Origin: Chryseobacterium oncorhynchi
GTDB taxonomy: Bacteria; Bacteroidota; Bacteroidia; Flavobacteriales; Weeksellaceae
Length of the DNA: 64,000 bases
Reading direction: 5' to 3'
NCBI RefSeq assembly: GCF_002899895.1
Contig: NZ_PPEI02000006.1
Span: 182,915 to 246,914 of the forward strand
Shown here: piece after piece, positions 17,337-25,801 of the stretch
Layout of the letters: each line of letters opens with the position of its first letter
Position numbering within the stretch: the first letter of the stretch is position 1
The notes under the pieces: model-generated
The model's input: only the letters and a program-made list of their open reading frames with translations
Databases searched by the model: none
What the model was told of the DNA's origin: nothing
Program-made: the position numbers and the translations under genes

Positions 17337-18398
17337 TCAAGCTCTCTCTAATAATACCAAACTGTGATCACAGCCTGCAAGATGGTTGTAAAGAAGCACA
17401 TTTTTCACTTCCTCTTTTTTCTTTTCATTAATCATCATGATTTCAGGAATCTGCTGCTCCTTAAGAATATGACAAGCCATAAAAGTAGAAAAACCGCTTG
17501 CAGTATTAAACTCCCCACTCAAATGTTTGTAATATAATAAAGCTGAATCTGAAAAAAGATCCATTGCTTTTGTATAGTAAACGTCAGAGTTTGCGTCACT
17601 ACTGAAGCCTAAGATGACAGCATCAATATCTTGCGTAGAAAGGTTATTTTTTGTTAAAAACTCTTGGATAAAGCTTTTCGTTTCATCCAATTCTAGTCTG
17701 TTACTGATTTTAATGTCTGTAAGTTTTGCGTAGGAATTCTCTGTTTTATCTTTTCCAACAACAAAAAAGCTGGCTCCTTCTCCCCAAATAACTCCTTTGG
17801 TGGTAGAATTCAGATGGTCTGCCGGAAGTTGGGATTCCTGTTTAATGGTATTATTTAAGCAGTAAAGCTCCATGGTTCTGTTGGTCTGTTCATCAGTAGA
17901 CCCAACAAGGATATTTTCTGCTTCGCCATCAGAAATCTGAAGCTGTGCATCCAAAAATGAAAACTCCAGTGAAGAAGATGTGTTTACATACGTGAAATTG
18001 TACGCATGACACTGTAAACCAAGTGCAATTTGACCTGCAACCGTATTATGAGTAGATTGAATAAAAAATGTAGGGGTTAAAAACTCTTCATGATTATCAA
18101 TCACGTTTTTCAAAAACTTTTCAGAATCCTGAGAACATCCCATTCCGGTTCCTACAATAATAGCATCCGGTTGTTCAATTCCTGCTTCCTTTAATGCAAA
18201 ATGTGACGCTACGGAACTCATTTTTACAGTCTTGGACATTCTCCTGATCATTGCCGGAGGAATGAATTCCTTGTAATTAGGTTCTATGGCTTTTATCATC
18301 TTTACCGAATTTTCCGGCTTAAGATTTTGAAGAAAATTTTCGTTTAAGGTGTCCTGAACAGAGATACAGGATGCACTGTTGATGTATACTGCACTCAT
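17337..18398 (-). CDS. Chain-length-factor-like ketosynthase without catalytic Cys
   Basis: The 353-residue protein has the thiolase-fold pattern of FabF. The active-site segment reads YVNTSSSLEF, with Ser141 in place of Cys, and neither catalytic His motif is recognisable (ILGFSSDAN and KHLSGEFN at those places). It overlaps the intact ketosynthase gene upstream by four bases (ATGA), which favours equal production. The arrangement matches the ApeO:ApeC pair, in which ApeC is an inactive chain-length factor that sets polyene length. Decay of an ordinary ketosynthase is unlikely because the frame is intact and coupled. Confidence 0.85.
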   Translation of the reverse strand: MSAVYINSASCISVQDTLNENFLQNLKPENSVKMIKAIEPNYKEFIPPAMIRRMSKTVKMSSVASHFALKEAGIEQPDAIIVGTGMGCSQDSEKFLKNVIDNHEEFLTPTFFIQSTHNTVAGQIALGLQCHAYNFTYVNTSSSLEFSFLDAQLQISDGEAENILVGSTDEQTNRTMELYCLNNTIKQESQLPADHLNSTTKGVIWGEGASFFVVGKDKTENSYAKLTDIKISNRLELDETKSFIQEFLTKNNLSTQDIDAVILGFSSDANSDVYYTKAMDLFSDSALLYYKHLSGEFNTASGFSTFMACHILKEQQIPEIMMINEKKKEEVKNVLLYNHLAGCDHSLVLLERA

Positions 18399-19594
18399 GA
18401 TTTCGAGAAAATTAAGGTTGAACAGTTTCCTCCAAACCCGAATGAATTGGAAAGAACATGATTGATGGTCTTTTCCTTTAGTTCAGTAATCGGAGTTAAA
18501 TCAAACTCTTCCATTTTAGTCTTAAAATTCAGGTTAGGAAAAATAAGACTGTGCTGCATAGCTAAAATTGAAAATACAGATTCAATTCCTGCCGCAGCAG
18601 CTAACGTATGCCCTGTAAATGCTTTTGTAGAACTAAATTCAGGGACCTGATTTTCCCCAAAAATTCTGATCATGGCAATTCCTTCTGACAGATCGTTATT
18701 GGGTGTTGCGGTACCGTGAACGTTGATATAATCTATGTCCTCCTTTTTCAATCCTGAAATTTTCAAAGCCTGTTGCATTGCCAGAAATGCGCCTTGTCCA
18801 TTTTCGGAAGAAGCTGTTTGATGGTGAGCATCATTGGCGTTTCCGTAGCCTGAAAGATAGGCCAATACCTGCTTGTTTTCTTTTCTTACAATTTCCTCAG
18901 ATTCCAGAACTAGAAAGGCGGCTGCTTCTCCAAGATTCAACCCTTTTCTGCCATTGTCAAAAGGAGTGTTGTAAGAGTCTGTAAGAATCATCAGGGTGTT
19001 GAATCCATTCAATGTAAATTTTGAAAGCGAATCTGTTCCACCCACAATTACACGGTCTAATACTCCGTTTTTAATCAGTTTGGCTCCCATCATAATGGCG
19101 TTGGCCGCAGATGAGCAAGCTGTACTGATGGTAGAAACCATGCCTTTTAATCCCAAATGATCAGCAATAACCAATGAGGAATTTCCGGCATCATGAGCGT
19201 CAATGTATTTTTGCTTTTCAGGAAAGTCTTCGTAGGAGTAGAAATACTTTTCAGTAATATCCATTCCTCCCACACTGGTAGATGAGATAAGCCCCGTTCT
19301 ATATTCATTAATGTCTGAAATTCCGGCACTTTCTACAGCTTCCTTTGCAGCAACCATCCCTAATAAGGAAGTTCTTGTTACATTATTATCTTCATCAAGC
19401 TGAAGTTTTTGCACAAGCTCCTCATTGGATAATTTTATCTCACCTGTTTTAATCGTTCCTGCATGGCGGGTATCAAACATTTGAATATCTGAAATACCAT
19501 GTTTTCCGGATTGTAATGAAATAAAATTTTCTTTCACATTGTTTCCAATGGAAGAAATGATGCCCATCCCTGTTATGGCAATTTTTTGGCTCAT
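18395..19594 (-). CDS. Beta-ketoacyl-ACP synthase, active subunit of the polyene KS/CLF pair
   Basis: The 399-residue FabF-type enzyme has Cys160 in STACSSAAN, His293 in NVHGTATP and His329 in FTGHTLA, so it is catalytically complete. It lies between the ACP gene and the chain-length-factor-like gene, with which it overlaps by four bases. By analogy with ApeO it should carry out repeated condensations of the coumaroyl-primed chain with malonyl-ACP. The palindromic element copy C lies directly before its start. Confidence 0.9.
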   Translation of the reverse strand: MSQKIAITGMGIISSIGNNVKENFISLQSGKHGISDIQMFDTRHAGTIKTGEIKLSNEELVQKLQLDEDNNVTRTSLLGMVAAKEAVESAGISDINEYRTGLISSTSVGGMDITEKYFYSYEDFPEKQKYIDAHDAGNSSLVIADHLGLKGMVSTISTACSSAANAIMMGAKLIKNGVLDRVIVGGTDSLSKFTLNGFNTLMILTDSYNTPFDNGRKGLNLGEAAAFLVLESEEIVRKENKQVLAYLSGYGNANDAHHQTASSENGQGAFLAMQQALKISGLKKEDIDYINVHGTATPNNDLSEGIAMIRIFGENQVPEFSSTKAFTGHTLAAAAGIESVFSILAMQHSLIFPNLNFKTKMEEFDLTPITELKEKTINHVLSNSFGFGGNCSTLIFSKS

Positions 19595-19602
19595 TGTATT
19601 AA

Positions 19603-19677
19603 GTAATGTAATAATGTATCAATGTAAAATTTCACCAATTATGGGTACATTGATACACTATTAAATTGTTATATTAA
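19603..19677. repeat. Palindromic 8-bp-period intergenic element, copy C
   Basis: Three exact-length tandem units GTAATGTA, ATAATGTA, TCAATGTA (19603-19626) face units TACATTGA, TACACTAT, TAAATTGT, TATATTAA (19646-19677). The core GTATCAATGTA / TACATTGATAC pairs perfectly over 11 bp. In the direction of the operon it lies between the ACP gene and the ketosynthase ATG. Confidence 0.65.
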
Positions 19678-19679
19678 TT

Positions 19680-19937
19680 TTATTTTGTTCTGTTGTCTTC
19701 AATGAATTTAGACATTGTATCGATAGATTGGAAAATTTCTTTTCCTTTTTTAGGATCGGCTAATTTGATTCCATAATCTTTATCAAGAAGAACGATAAGT
19801 TCTAAGGCATCAATAGAATCAAGACCTAATCCTCCTCCGAATAATGGATCTGTATCTTTAATTTCTTCTACAGAAACGTCTTCAAGGTTTAGAACTTCAA
19901 TAATTTTGTGTTTCAATTCAGTTTTTAAGTTTTCCAT
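19680..19937 (-). CDS. Acyl carrier protein (second of the locus)
   Basis: The 85-residue acidic protein has Ser41 in GLGLDSIDALEL as the phosphopantetheine attachment site, preceded by an unusual GGGLG run. It sits between the short KS-like gene and the complete ketosynthase in the main minus operon. It is probably the carrier of the growing polyene for the adjacent KS/CLF pair. It differs clearly from the ACP at 5177, so the two may serve the polyene and the resorcinol halves, or the two ACP slots (ApeE/ApeF) of one pathway. Confidence 0.92.
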   Translation of the reverse strand: MENLKTELKHKIIEVLNLEDVSVEEIKDTDPLFGGGLGLDSIDALELIVLLDKDYGIKLADPKKGKEIFQSIDTMSKFIEDNRTK

Positions 19938-19951
19938 AATTTAGTTAATTT

Positions 19952-20032
19952 ACCAATATAGTAATGTTTCAATTTGCCTATTTGGGGATGGCTTCGTTGT
20001 TACATTGTTACAAGGTTATAGTGTTGTATTTT
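19952..20032. repeat. Palindromic 8-bp-period intergenic element, copy D (degenerate)
   Basis: The left side reads ACCAATAT, AGTAATGT, TTCAATTT (19952-19975). The right side reads TACATTGT, TACAAGGT, TATAGTGT, TGTATTTT (20001-20032). Pairing between the arms is weaker than in copies A-C, but the 8-base period and motif are the same. In operon direction it precedes the ACP ATG by 13 bases. Confidence 0.45.
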
Positions 20033-20589
20033 TATAAGGTCAGCAAATATACAAAAGCTTTATAATTTTCCTGATATAATTCAACCCAGCCACATAATAC
20101 TTTGTCTGCTTTCCCTGATCGGAGGATTTGTTCAGAATAATCGTTTAAAAATTCTTCATCAAACTCATCCAATACAAAAAAGGCATTCTCTGTCTGCATT
20201 TTGTGCTTAATGCTGATTTCCCCTACACAAATGTTGGGTAATGTGTACACAAATACAGCAGGGCTTGGAAAGTAATTTTCCTGAGAATTGATACTTTCCT
20301 GATATTTAAAGTCAGTGTCCAAACTAGATGATTTGTTGGCAAAAACCAATGCTGTTCTGCTATGGTCTTCATCCTTTAAAAGCATTTCGGCAGAAAGAAA
20401 AGCAAGTTTGCTTAAGCTGTCCATTTTGTGAAACTTAGGATAGCTAAGGTCCATGCTTTTGTAAGCTTCTTTTGCAAATTCCTGAAAAGTTTCGTTCTGG
20501 CTTTCAAAAATAATGTCTCCGTTGATGGTTATTTTTGAATGTTCTATGGTACAGGTGTTTGTCTTTTTCATTAATGAGAGATCTGCCAT
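20032..20589 (-). CDS. Short ketosynthase-like protein (N-terminal thiolase-fold half only)
   Basis: The 185-residue protein resembles part of a ketosynthase: [14 protein letters not shown] and the later [24 protein letters not shown] match family segments around the usual nucleophile. There Cys135-like chemistry is possible (NICVGE), but the C-terminal half with both His motifs is absent. Such short proteins, often labelled 3-oxoacyl-ACP synthase, occur in flexirubin clusters, so it is a conserved member and not a local truncation. It is the first gene of the main minus operon. A structural or docking role is possible; the function is unknown. Confidence 0.65.
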   Translation of the reverse strand: MADLSLMKKTNTCTIEHSKITINGDIIFESQNETFQEFAKEAYKSMDLSYPKFHKMDSLSKLAFLSAEMLLKDEDHSRTALVFANKSSSLDTDFKYQESINSQENYFPSPAVFVYTLPNICVGEISIKHKMQTENAFFVLDEFDEEFLNDYSEQILRSGKADKVLCGWVELYQENYKAFVYLLTL

Positions 20590-20614
20590 TTTCTAGCAGG
20601 TTTTCTATTTTTTA

Positions 20615-20622
20615 CAAATATA
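20615..20622 (-). promoter_or_regulatory. Probable -7 box of the main minus pigment operon
   Basis: CAAATATA on the plus strand reads TATATTTG on the minus strand, matching TAnnTTTG. It lies 26 bases before the start of the first operon gene. No convincing -33 TTTG is visible at the expected distance. Confidence 0.5.
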
Positions 20623-20742
20623 AAATAATAATTAATTGTTATAAATCTTATTGAGTTTTGTAGCTCAGATAAAAATTTATTATATTTTTACCAAGGCTAT
20701 CACATGAGAGTGATAAAAATTTAGTTATTAAAAAACAAATGC

Positions 20743-22008
20743 ATGAAGAAAAATTTAGTTTATAGACTTTTATTATTTTGTACATTATCTGTTTCCCTTA
20801 ATTCATGTAGGACAGATGAGATACTGGCAGGAACAGAACATACGGAAAAAGAAAGGATTGTCTTTTTTGAACGCTTTGAAAAGGAAAGAAGTCTTTCCAG
20901 AAATACAGATTCTAATAATTACGCAGTACCTTTTGGAAATTCTATATTAGCCTACTTCGAGAAATATCCGGAAAAGAGAATAGAGCTTGAGAACAAGTAT
21001 GGGACTGTTGATCTAAAAGTTTCTTCTCAGGATATGGACTTAGATGGTGGAAAAAAACTCATAATGTTTCCAATGCTTATAGATGGAAAAGTTACTGCTG
21101 TAATTGGAGGTGTGATTAATGCGGAAAGAGATTTTCTTTACTTCGATGTATATAAAGAGGGACATCCAGATCGCGATTATCTTATTCATATATTTCAACA
21201 ACATTATAGCTCCTTTGCAACGGGTAGGACTATTGATGTGGGAGAAGTTATTATCATTGTAAAAAAGCCAGTACTAACAAAGCCAGATCCGGATAGTGAT
21301 ATGGGAGGTGGACATGATATGGGAGGTGGACCTGGTGACTATGGCGACGGTAGCGGTGGTGGTAGTTCTCAGTCTTCTGCGGATAAAATAGATACTGAAA
21401 AACTAAAAGAATTTCCTTGTGCCTATGAAATAGCTCAAGAATTACCTAACTTAAGTAATGATTTGGCTAAACTTTTACAAGATACTTTTGGAAAGAGTGA
21501 TAAAGTAAATATTACTTTTCAGCCAAAGGAAGGAATGGGAGATGTAGATGGTGTTAGATCAAGTGCTTCCCAAAAGGATGGTATCTTTAGTGCCACTATT
21601 GATTTAAATGCAGATGTATTGCGATATGGTACAAAAGAATATATCTTAGTGACAATGTATCATGAGACAATACATGCATATTTGGGATACCAATTTACAA
21701 CTTTATCATATGATGAATATATAGCTAAGTTTCCTAAAATTAATGCGTATGAAATTAAGGATGGTGCAGGAAATACTGTTGTTAAATATGAACTAGATAA
21801 AGCACACACAAACTATGGTCCCTTTATAGACAGAATGGTAAATGCAATAACGTCTTATAATCCTAAGCTCCCTATTGAAACAGCAAAAGCTATGGCAAAA
21901 GCTGGGGTCGTGCAAAGTAGCTCTGTAACAAATGATGAAATCAACAAGAACGACGATGAAAGAGATACTAGAAAGGGAAATAGTTTAGGAATTAAATGTT
22001 CAAAATAA
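20743..22008 (+). CDS. Putative zinc-metallopeptidase lipoprotein with glycine-rich linker
   Basis: The 421-residue protein has a lipoprotein signal (lipobox LNSC, Cys22). An N-terminal domain follows to about residue 180, then a Gly/Asp linker (about 183-208, with MGGGHDMGGGPGD), then a domain containing HETIHAYL near residue 308. HETIH fits the zincin HExxH motif, and a further His 44 residues on (AHTNYG) may be the third ligand. The fold family is not recognised. The plus-strand gene lies between two minus-strand pigment operons and is unrelated to pigment chemistry by sequence. It is more AT-rich than its neighbours, which hints at insertion. The next gene overlaps its stop as TAATG. It could be a surface protease or an effector-like protein. 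Confidence 0.7.
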   Translation: MKKNLVYRLLLFCTLSVSLNSCRTDEILAGTEHTEKERIVFFERFEKERSLSRNTDSNNYAVPFGNSILAYFEKYPEKRIELENKYGTVDLKVSSQDMDLDGGKKLIMFPMLIDGKVTAVIGGVINAERDFLYFDVYKEGHPDRDYLIHIFQQHYSSFATGRTIDVGEVIIIVKKPVLTKPDPDSDMGGGHDMGGGPGDYGDGSGGGSSQSSADKIDTEKLKEFPCAYEIAQELPNLSNDLAKLLQDTFGKSDKVNITFQPKEGMGDVDGVRSSASQKDGIFSATIDLNADVLRYGTKEYILVTMYHETIHAYLGYQFTTLSYDEYIAKFPKINAYEIKDGAGNTVVKYELDKAHTNYGPFIDRMVNAITSYNPKLPIETAKAMAKAGVVQSSSVTNDEINKNDDERDTRKGNSLGIKCSK

Positions 22009-22886
22009 TGGGAGAGAAAAAATTGTTATTAATTATTTTAATGATATTATTCAATATCAGCTATTCACAGCAGTATATTAGTTTGGATAGCCTGCAAAGT
22101 AATTATACGGTAAAAAAATACACTCTACAAACTAAAGAATTGTATGGAATAGATAAAACGATCGAACTTTATAATGTTTATGTTTTACCTCATAAGCTAG
22201 TATTATTTACCGTTTTACCTAATTTAGAGGGAAATGATAATTGGAAAAAATTGGATGTTCAAGTTTCAAAGGAAGATATCTATACTAAAAAGCAATTGGA
22301 GAATTGGATATATAAAAGGGAACCAAAGAATAAGGATTTTGGATATGGAAAAATAATTAAAAAGGTAGGGAAACACTATTATGCATCTGCTGCTAATCTT
22401 ATAGAAGTCTTTAATATTGAAAATTATCCATTTCCATTGGTTTCTTCATATGGTACCATCAATACGATGGAAAAGAAAGTAAGTATAAACGAAATGGCAG
22501 CATTATATACGGAGATATACACAAAAAGAAATCCTAAACTAATATTTCCCATGGATGTACGTGAAGCAGATCACATTCATTATGGAGATATGAATTATAA
22601 TTTCCGAAACTATCTTTCCAAAGAATATAAGATTGGAAAAAATGATGTTTATCAATTTTGGACTTTTGACGGGTGGTGGGTCATAGATGGTTATAACTCA
22701 CAAAGAGGTATTGATCGTTTTGCTTATATTCCTGAAAAAGGTATTGTTGGTGGATCATATGATTTTTATTTTGCATTCCTCCCGAAACAGATGCTTAATA
22801 ATAAGACCCATTTACCAATAGCAGATGATAAATTGTGGGATAATATTATGAATGAAAAAATCATGATTGCAAAGGAAATTAAGTAA
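22008..22886 (+). CDS. Exported protein of unknown function, partner of the zincin lipoprotein
   Basis: The ATG at 22008 overlaps the TAA of the previous gene (TAATG) and gives a clean signal peptide ending near SYSQ (about residue 21). An ATG at 21996 in frame is possible but adds polar residues. The mature part of about 270 residues is rich in Tyr, Lys and Trp, with FWTFDGWWVIDGYNSQRG near the C-terminal third. No family is recognised. Tight coupling suggests it acts with the metallopeptidase, for example as inhibitor, substrate or immunity-like partner. That is speculation. Confidence 0.65.
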   Translation: MGEKKLLLIILMILFNISYSQQYISLDSLQSNYTVKKYTLQTKELYGIDKTIELYNVYVLPHKLVLFTVLPNLEGNDNWKKLDVQVSKEDIYTKKQLENWIYKREPKNKDFGYGKIIKKVGKHYYASAANLIEVFNIENYPFPLVSSYGTINTMEKKVSINEMAALYTEIYTKRNPKLIFPMDVREADHIHYGDMNYNFRNYLSKEYKIGKNDVYQFWTFDGWWVIDGYNSQRGIDRFAYIPEKGIVGGSYDFYFAFLPKQMLNNKTHLPIADDKLWDNIMNEKIMIAKEIK

Positions 22887-22940
22887 CTGGAATTCCAGTA
22901 AAAGAGCAATTTGAAATTAATGTTTCTATAGACTTTAAAT

Positions 22941-22969
22941 AAAAAACTCCGGAAATTCCGGAGTTTTTT
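22941..22969. terminator. Bidirectional terminator
   Basis: A perfect 13-bp stem (22941-22953 with 22957-22969) has A6 on one side and T6 on the other, and a 3-base loop. It separates the exported-protein gene from the convergent ketosynthase gene and should stop both transcripts. Confidence 0.9.
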
Positions 22970-22972
22970 AAG

Positions 22973-24118
22973 TTATAAAGTGCCATTTATTTTTTCCAAT
23001 ACAATTGCGGCATTACACCCACCAAAACCTGATGCTGTCTTCAAAATATATCTGATTGTTGCAGGCTGATTTTCCTTAATAATATTCAATGGCTGAGATA
23101 CTCCCATTTCCTCAAAGTTTTTTGATGGAATCAATGTGTTGTGAAGAGCACTTTCCATGGAAATAATGCTTTCCAGAAGTCCGGAAGCTCCAAGACAGTG
23201 TCCGTAGAAACCTTTCATACTGTTCAAAGGAACATTTTGCAATTCCATTCTGTTGAATGCAATGGCTTCCATCTCATCATTATACAATGTTGCGGTTCCA
23301 TGAGCAGAAATAAAATCAACTTGTTCTGCAGAAATATTGGCTTCATTCATTGCATTTTTAATACTTCCATATAATCCGTCTCCGGTTCTTGAAGGGCCGG
23401 AAATATGATTGGCGTCATTGATGGCTGAGTCACCCAATACTCTGAATCTGAATTTATCATTTTCAGAAGTCTCGGAAGTAATATACACTGCGGCGGCAGC
23501 TTCTCCGATATTGATCCCGTTTCTGTTTAGATCATAAGGTTTGCAAGGTTCAGTACCAATGGCCTGAAATGAATTGAATCCTGAAATAACAAATTCTGAG
23601 AGTTCATCACCTGCAATCACAAAGGCATTCTTGTATTTCCCTGCCTGAATCATGTTCTTGGCAACAGCAATTGCCATAACCCCAGATACACAGGCATTTG
23701 AAACCACGATAGGTTTTGTTTTAAATCCAAAAAAATCAGCAATTTTCTGCGCTAATTTTGGAAGATATACCCCTTCGGGTAACCCAGATTGGTTTTTTAA
23801 TAAGCTGATGTTTCCTTTTGTGGTTGATAGAATAAAAGCGGTGTCTTCAGTTATACTATGTTTTTCAATCAGTGGTTTCAGACTTAGAAGAAGCATTTTT
23901 TCCAGCCTTGTGAATTCCTGACTGTCAAAGTTTTTACTGAATTCTTCAATCAGTTCTTCCGTATTAATCATGGAGGCGTAAAAAGCGTCCTGGTTTTCTA
24001 TGACTGTATGTAAAGCAACTCCTGACTTTCCGGCTAAAAGCGCTTCCCAGTTAGAATCTATATTAAAACCTAAAGGAGTTACGCAGTTGTAATCTGTGAT
24101 GTAAATTTCCTGCTTCAT
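22973..24118 (-). CDS. Beta-ketoacyl-ACP synthase, third complete FabF-type enzyme of the locus
   Basis: The 381-residue condensing enzyme has Cys143 in SNACVSGVM, His273 in SAHGTATL and His307 in FYGHCLGA, a complete triad. It is the last gene of the second minus operon and overlaps the thioesterase gene by four bases. With the KS/CLF pair and the enzyme at 3952 it makes three active FabF-type synthases. It may act in initiation, in a second chain length or in the dialkylresorcinol alkyl chain. Confidence 0.88.
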   Translation of the reverse strand: MKQEIYITDYNCVTPLGFNIDSNWEALLAGKSGVALHTVIENQDAFYASMINTEELIEEFSKNFDSQEFTRLEKMLLLSLKPLIEKHSITEDTAFILSTTKGNISLLKNQSGLPEGVYLPKLAQKIADFFGFKTKPIVVSNACVSGVMAIAVAKNMIQAGKYKNAFVIAGDELSEFVISGFNSFQAIGTEPCKPYDLNRNGINIGEAAAAVYITSETSENDKFRFRVLGDSAINDANHISGPSRTGDGLYGSIKNAMNEANISAEQVDFISAHGTATLYNDEMEAIAFNRMELQNVPLNSMKGFYGHCLGASGLLESIISMESALHNTLIPSKNFEEMGVSQPLNIIKENQPATIRYILKTASGFGGCNAAIVLEKINGTL

Positions 24119-24558
24119 GATAATCCCATTTTATCTTTCCAAGCTTGAAAAAACTCCGGATTGTATAAACATAAACTTCCATTGCTATCCAAAAACACCT
24201 GAATGGTTTCTCCACTGCAGACTAATTTATCTTCCTGATTGAAAATCTCATATCTGTAGATCAATTTAGCAGACACAGAATTGATGAAAGTGGTGATAAT
24301 GTTAAACGTTTCCCCATATTTTAAGGGAAGAAAATGTTCACATGTGCTTTTTACAATAGGGGTTACAAATCCTGCATTTTGAATGTCCAGATAAGTTAAG
24401 CCATGCTGACGACCAAAAGCTTCTCTTCCGTCTTCAAAATAGACAATATAATGACCATGCCAGACAATTCCCAGCGGATCTGTTTCATTGAATCGTACTC
24501 TTACTTCTTCAGTACAGGTTAATATGTTTTCGTTAGACTGCATTTTGTTTTCTTTCAT
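24115..24558 (-). CDS. Acyl-CoA/ACP thioesterase, 4HBT hotdog family
   Basis: The 147-residue protein has the 4HBT signature: Asp27 in NETDPLGIVWHGHY followed by FEDGREAF. Such enzymes hydrolyse acyl thioesters. In the E. coli aryl polyene system the thioesterase ApeK binds the ACPs, and this protein could play the same role in release or proofreading. A second ATG at 24543 would remove five residues and is also plausible. The gene overlaps the ABC permease gene upstream and the ketosynthase gene downstream. Confidence 0.83.
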   Translation of the reverse strand: MKENKMQSNENILTCTEEVRVRFNETDPLGIVWHGHYIVYFEDGREAFGRQHGLTYLDIQNAGFVTPIVKSTCEHFLPLKYGETFNIITTFINSVSAKLIYRYEIFNQEDKLVCSGETIQVFLDSNGSLCLYNPEFFQAWKDKMGLS

Positions 24559-25801
24559 AAAAAATGGAAATGGCTACCGTTGCAAGGTAAAATAAAAATA
24601 AGAATGCTAATTCCTTAGCAATACCTCCAATTCCGCTGTTTCTTAAAATAATATCGTAATAAGCATTCAGTCCCCAGTTCATGGGAGAGAATTTGGCTAC
24701 GGTCTGCATAAATTCAGGCATTAAGAATACCGGAACCCAGATTCCACCAATTGCTGCCAGTACAACTACTGATGTTGCTCCAAAAGGGGCTGATTGTTCC
24801 TGTGTGTCTGCAATGGTTCCCAGTAATACTCCAAATCCGATGGCTGCAAGCCCTGCGAACAATGTTACCGTAATAAGCTGGAACATTTTTCCTGACACAT
24901 CAAATGCCGGAAGATCCATATAAGGGAAAAGGAAAACACCTACTGCTACCATTAGCAAAAACTGAATGATACAGATGATAAGATAAGTGAATGTTTTTCC
25001 TAAAATATGAACAAAATAAGGCGTAGGGCTTATTCTGGCTCTTACGCTTGTTCCCTGACTTTTTTCCTTTACCAGGTTAATGGATAACGGAACAACAATA
25101 AAGAAGATGGCAAAAAGAGTCCATGCAGGAACGTTATGCTGAACAGAATTCGGCATGATGTCCATTTCTCCTTTTTTCGGGGTAATTTCTTTGAAGCTGA
25201 TCAGGTTTTTATTTTCATCAAGGTTTTCTGTGGTTCCTAGCTGATCCTGAAAAGCCTTGTAAATTTTTTTGTTTTCGATTTCAAAAACCATTTTATTGAC
25301 AGAGTTCATCACAGAGTTTTTGAATCCTGCGTTGGTAGCCGGATCAAAGTACAAGTGAATTTCCTTTGCCTTGGGAGCTTCTGTCTTTGTTTTTGCGGAA
25401 TCACCCTCCAAACCAAATGAGCTGACAATAGCCTGAACTTTGGAATCAATATTGGAATTTAAATCTTTTGTCAGGTTTTCAGGAATAACGATAGCCATTT
25501 GGTAATCTCCTGCAAATACAGCATCCTGCGCCGATTTTTCGTTGAAATTGGTCAGTAATTGGAACGTTTTGCTGTTTTCCAGCTCTCCTTTTATATTTTT
25601 TGAAACTTCCGACTTATCGTTATCAATAAAAATGATTGGGATTTTTGATCCTTCAAGGTTTTTAAAGGTAGAATCCTGAATCAGGGTAATGGTTACGATC
25701 AAAAGTAACGGCATTACAAAAATGATGACAATCCCTCCGATATCTCTTTTCAGGAGAAGAATTTCCTTAATAAAGCTTCTCCACAGTTTATACAACAACA
25801 T
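24533..25801 (-). CDS. ABC-2 type export permease
   Basis: The 422-residue protein has one N-terminal membrane segment (about 22-42), a long extracytoplasmic domain (about 45-225), and five to six C-terminal segments with an NLVKEKSQGTSVR motif typical of YhgE/CcmB/DrrB-type ABC-2 permeases. It overlaps the ATPase gene by 14 bases. It likely forms an exporter with that ATPase, and pigment or lipid precursor export is the natural guess from the operon. Confidence 0.87.
   Translation of the reverse strand: MLLYKLWRSFIKEILLLKRDIGGIVIIFVMPLLLIVTITLIQDSTFKNLEGSKIPIIFIDNDKSEVSKNIKGELENSKTFQLLTNFNEKSAQDAVFAGDYQMAIVIPENLTKDLNSNIDSKVQAIVSSFGLEGDSAKTKTEAPKAKEIHLYFDPATNAGFKNSVMNSVNKMVFEIENKKIYKAFQDQLGTTENLDENKNLISFKEITPKKGEMDIMPNSVQHNVPAWTLFAIFFIVVPLSINLVKEKSQGTSVRARISPTPYFVHILGKTFTYLIICIIQFLLMVAVGVFLFPYMDLPAFDVSGKMFQLITVTLFAGLAAIGFGVLLGTIADTQEQSAPFGATSVVVLAAIGGIWVPVFLMPEFMQTVAKFSPMNWGLNAYYDIILRNSGIGGIAKELAFLFLFYLATVAISIFYERKQNAV

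Noticed and set aside
20032-20589. A ketosynthase pseudogene truncated by deletion
   Set aside because: The frame is intact, it heads the operon, and short proteins of the same kind occur in other flexirubin loci, so it is treated as a real gene.
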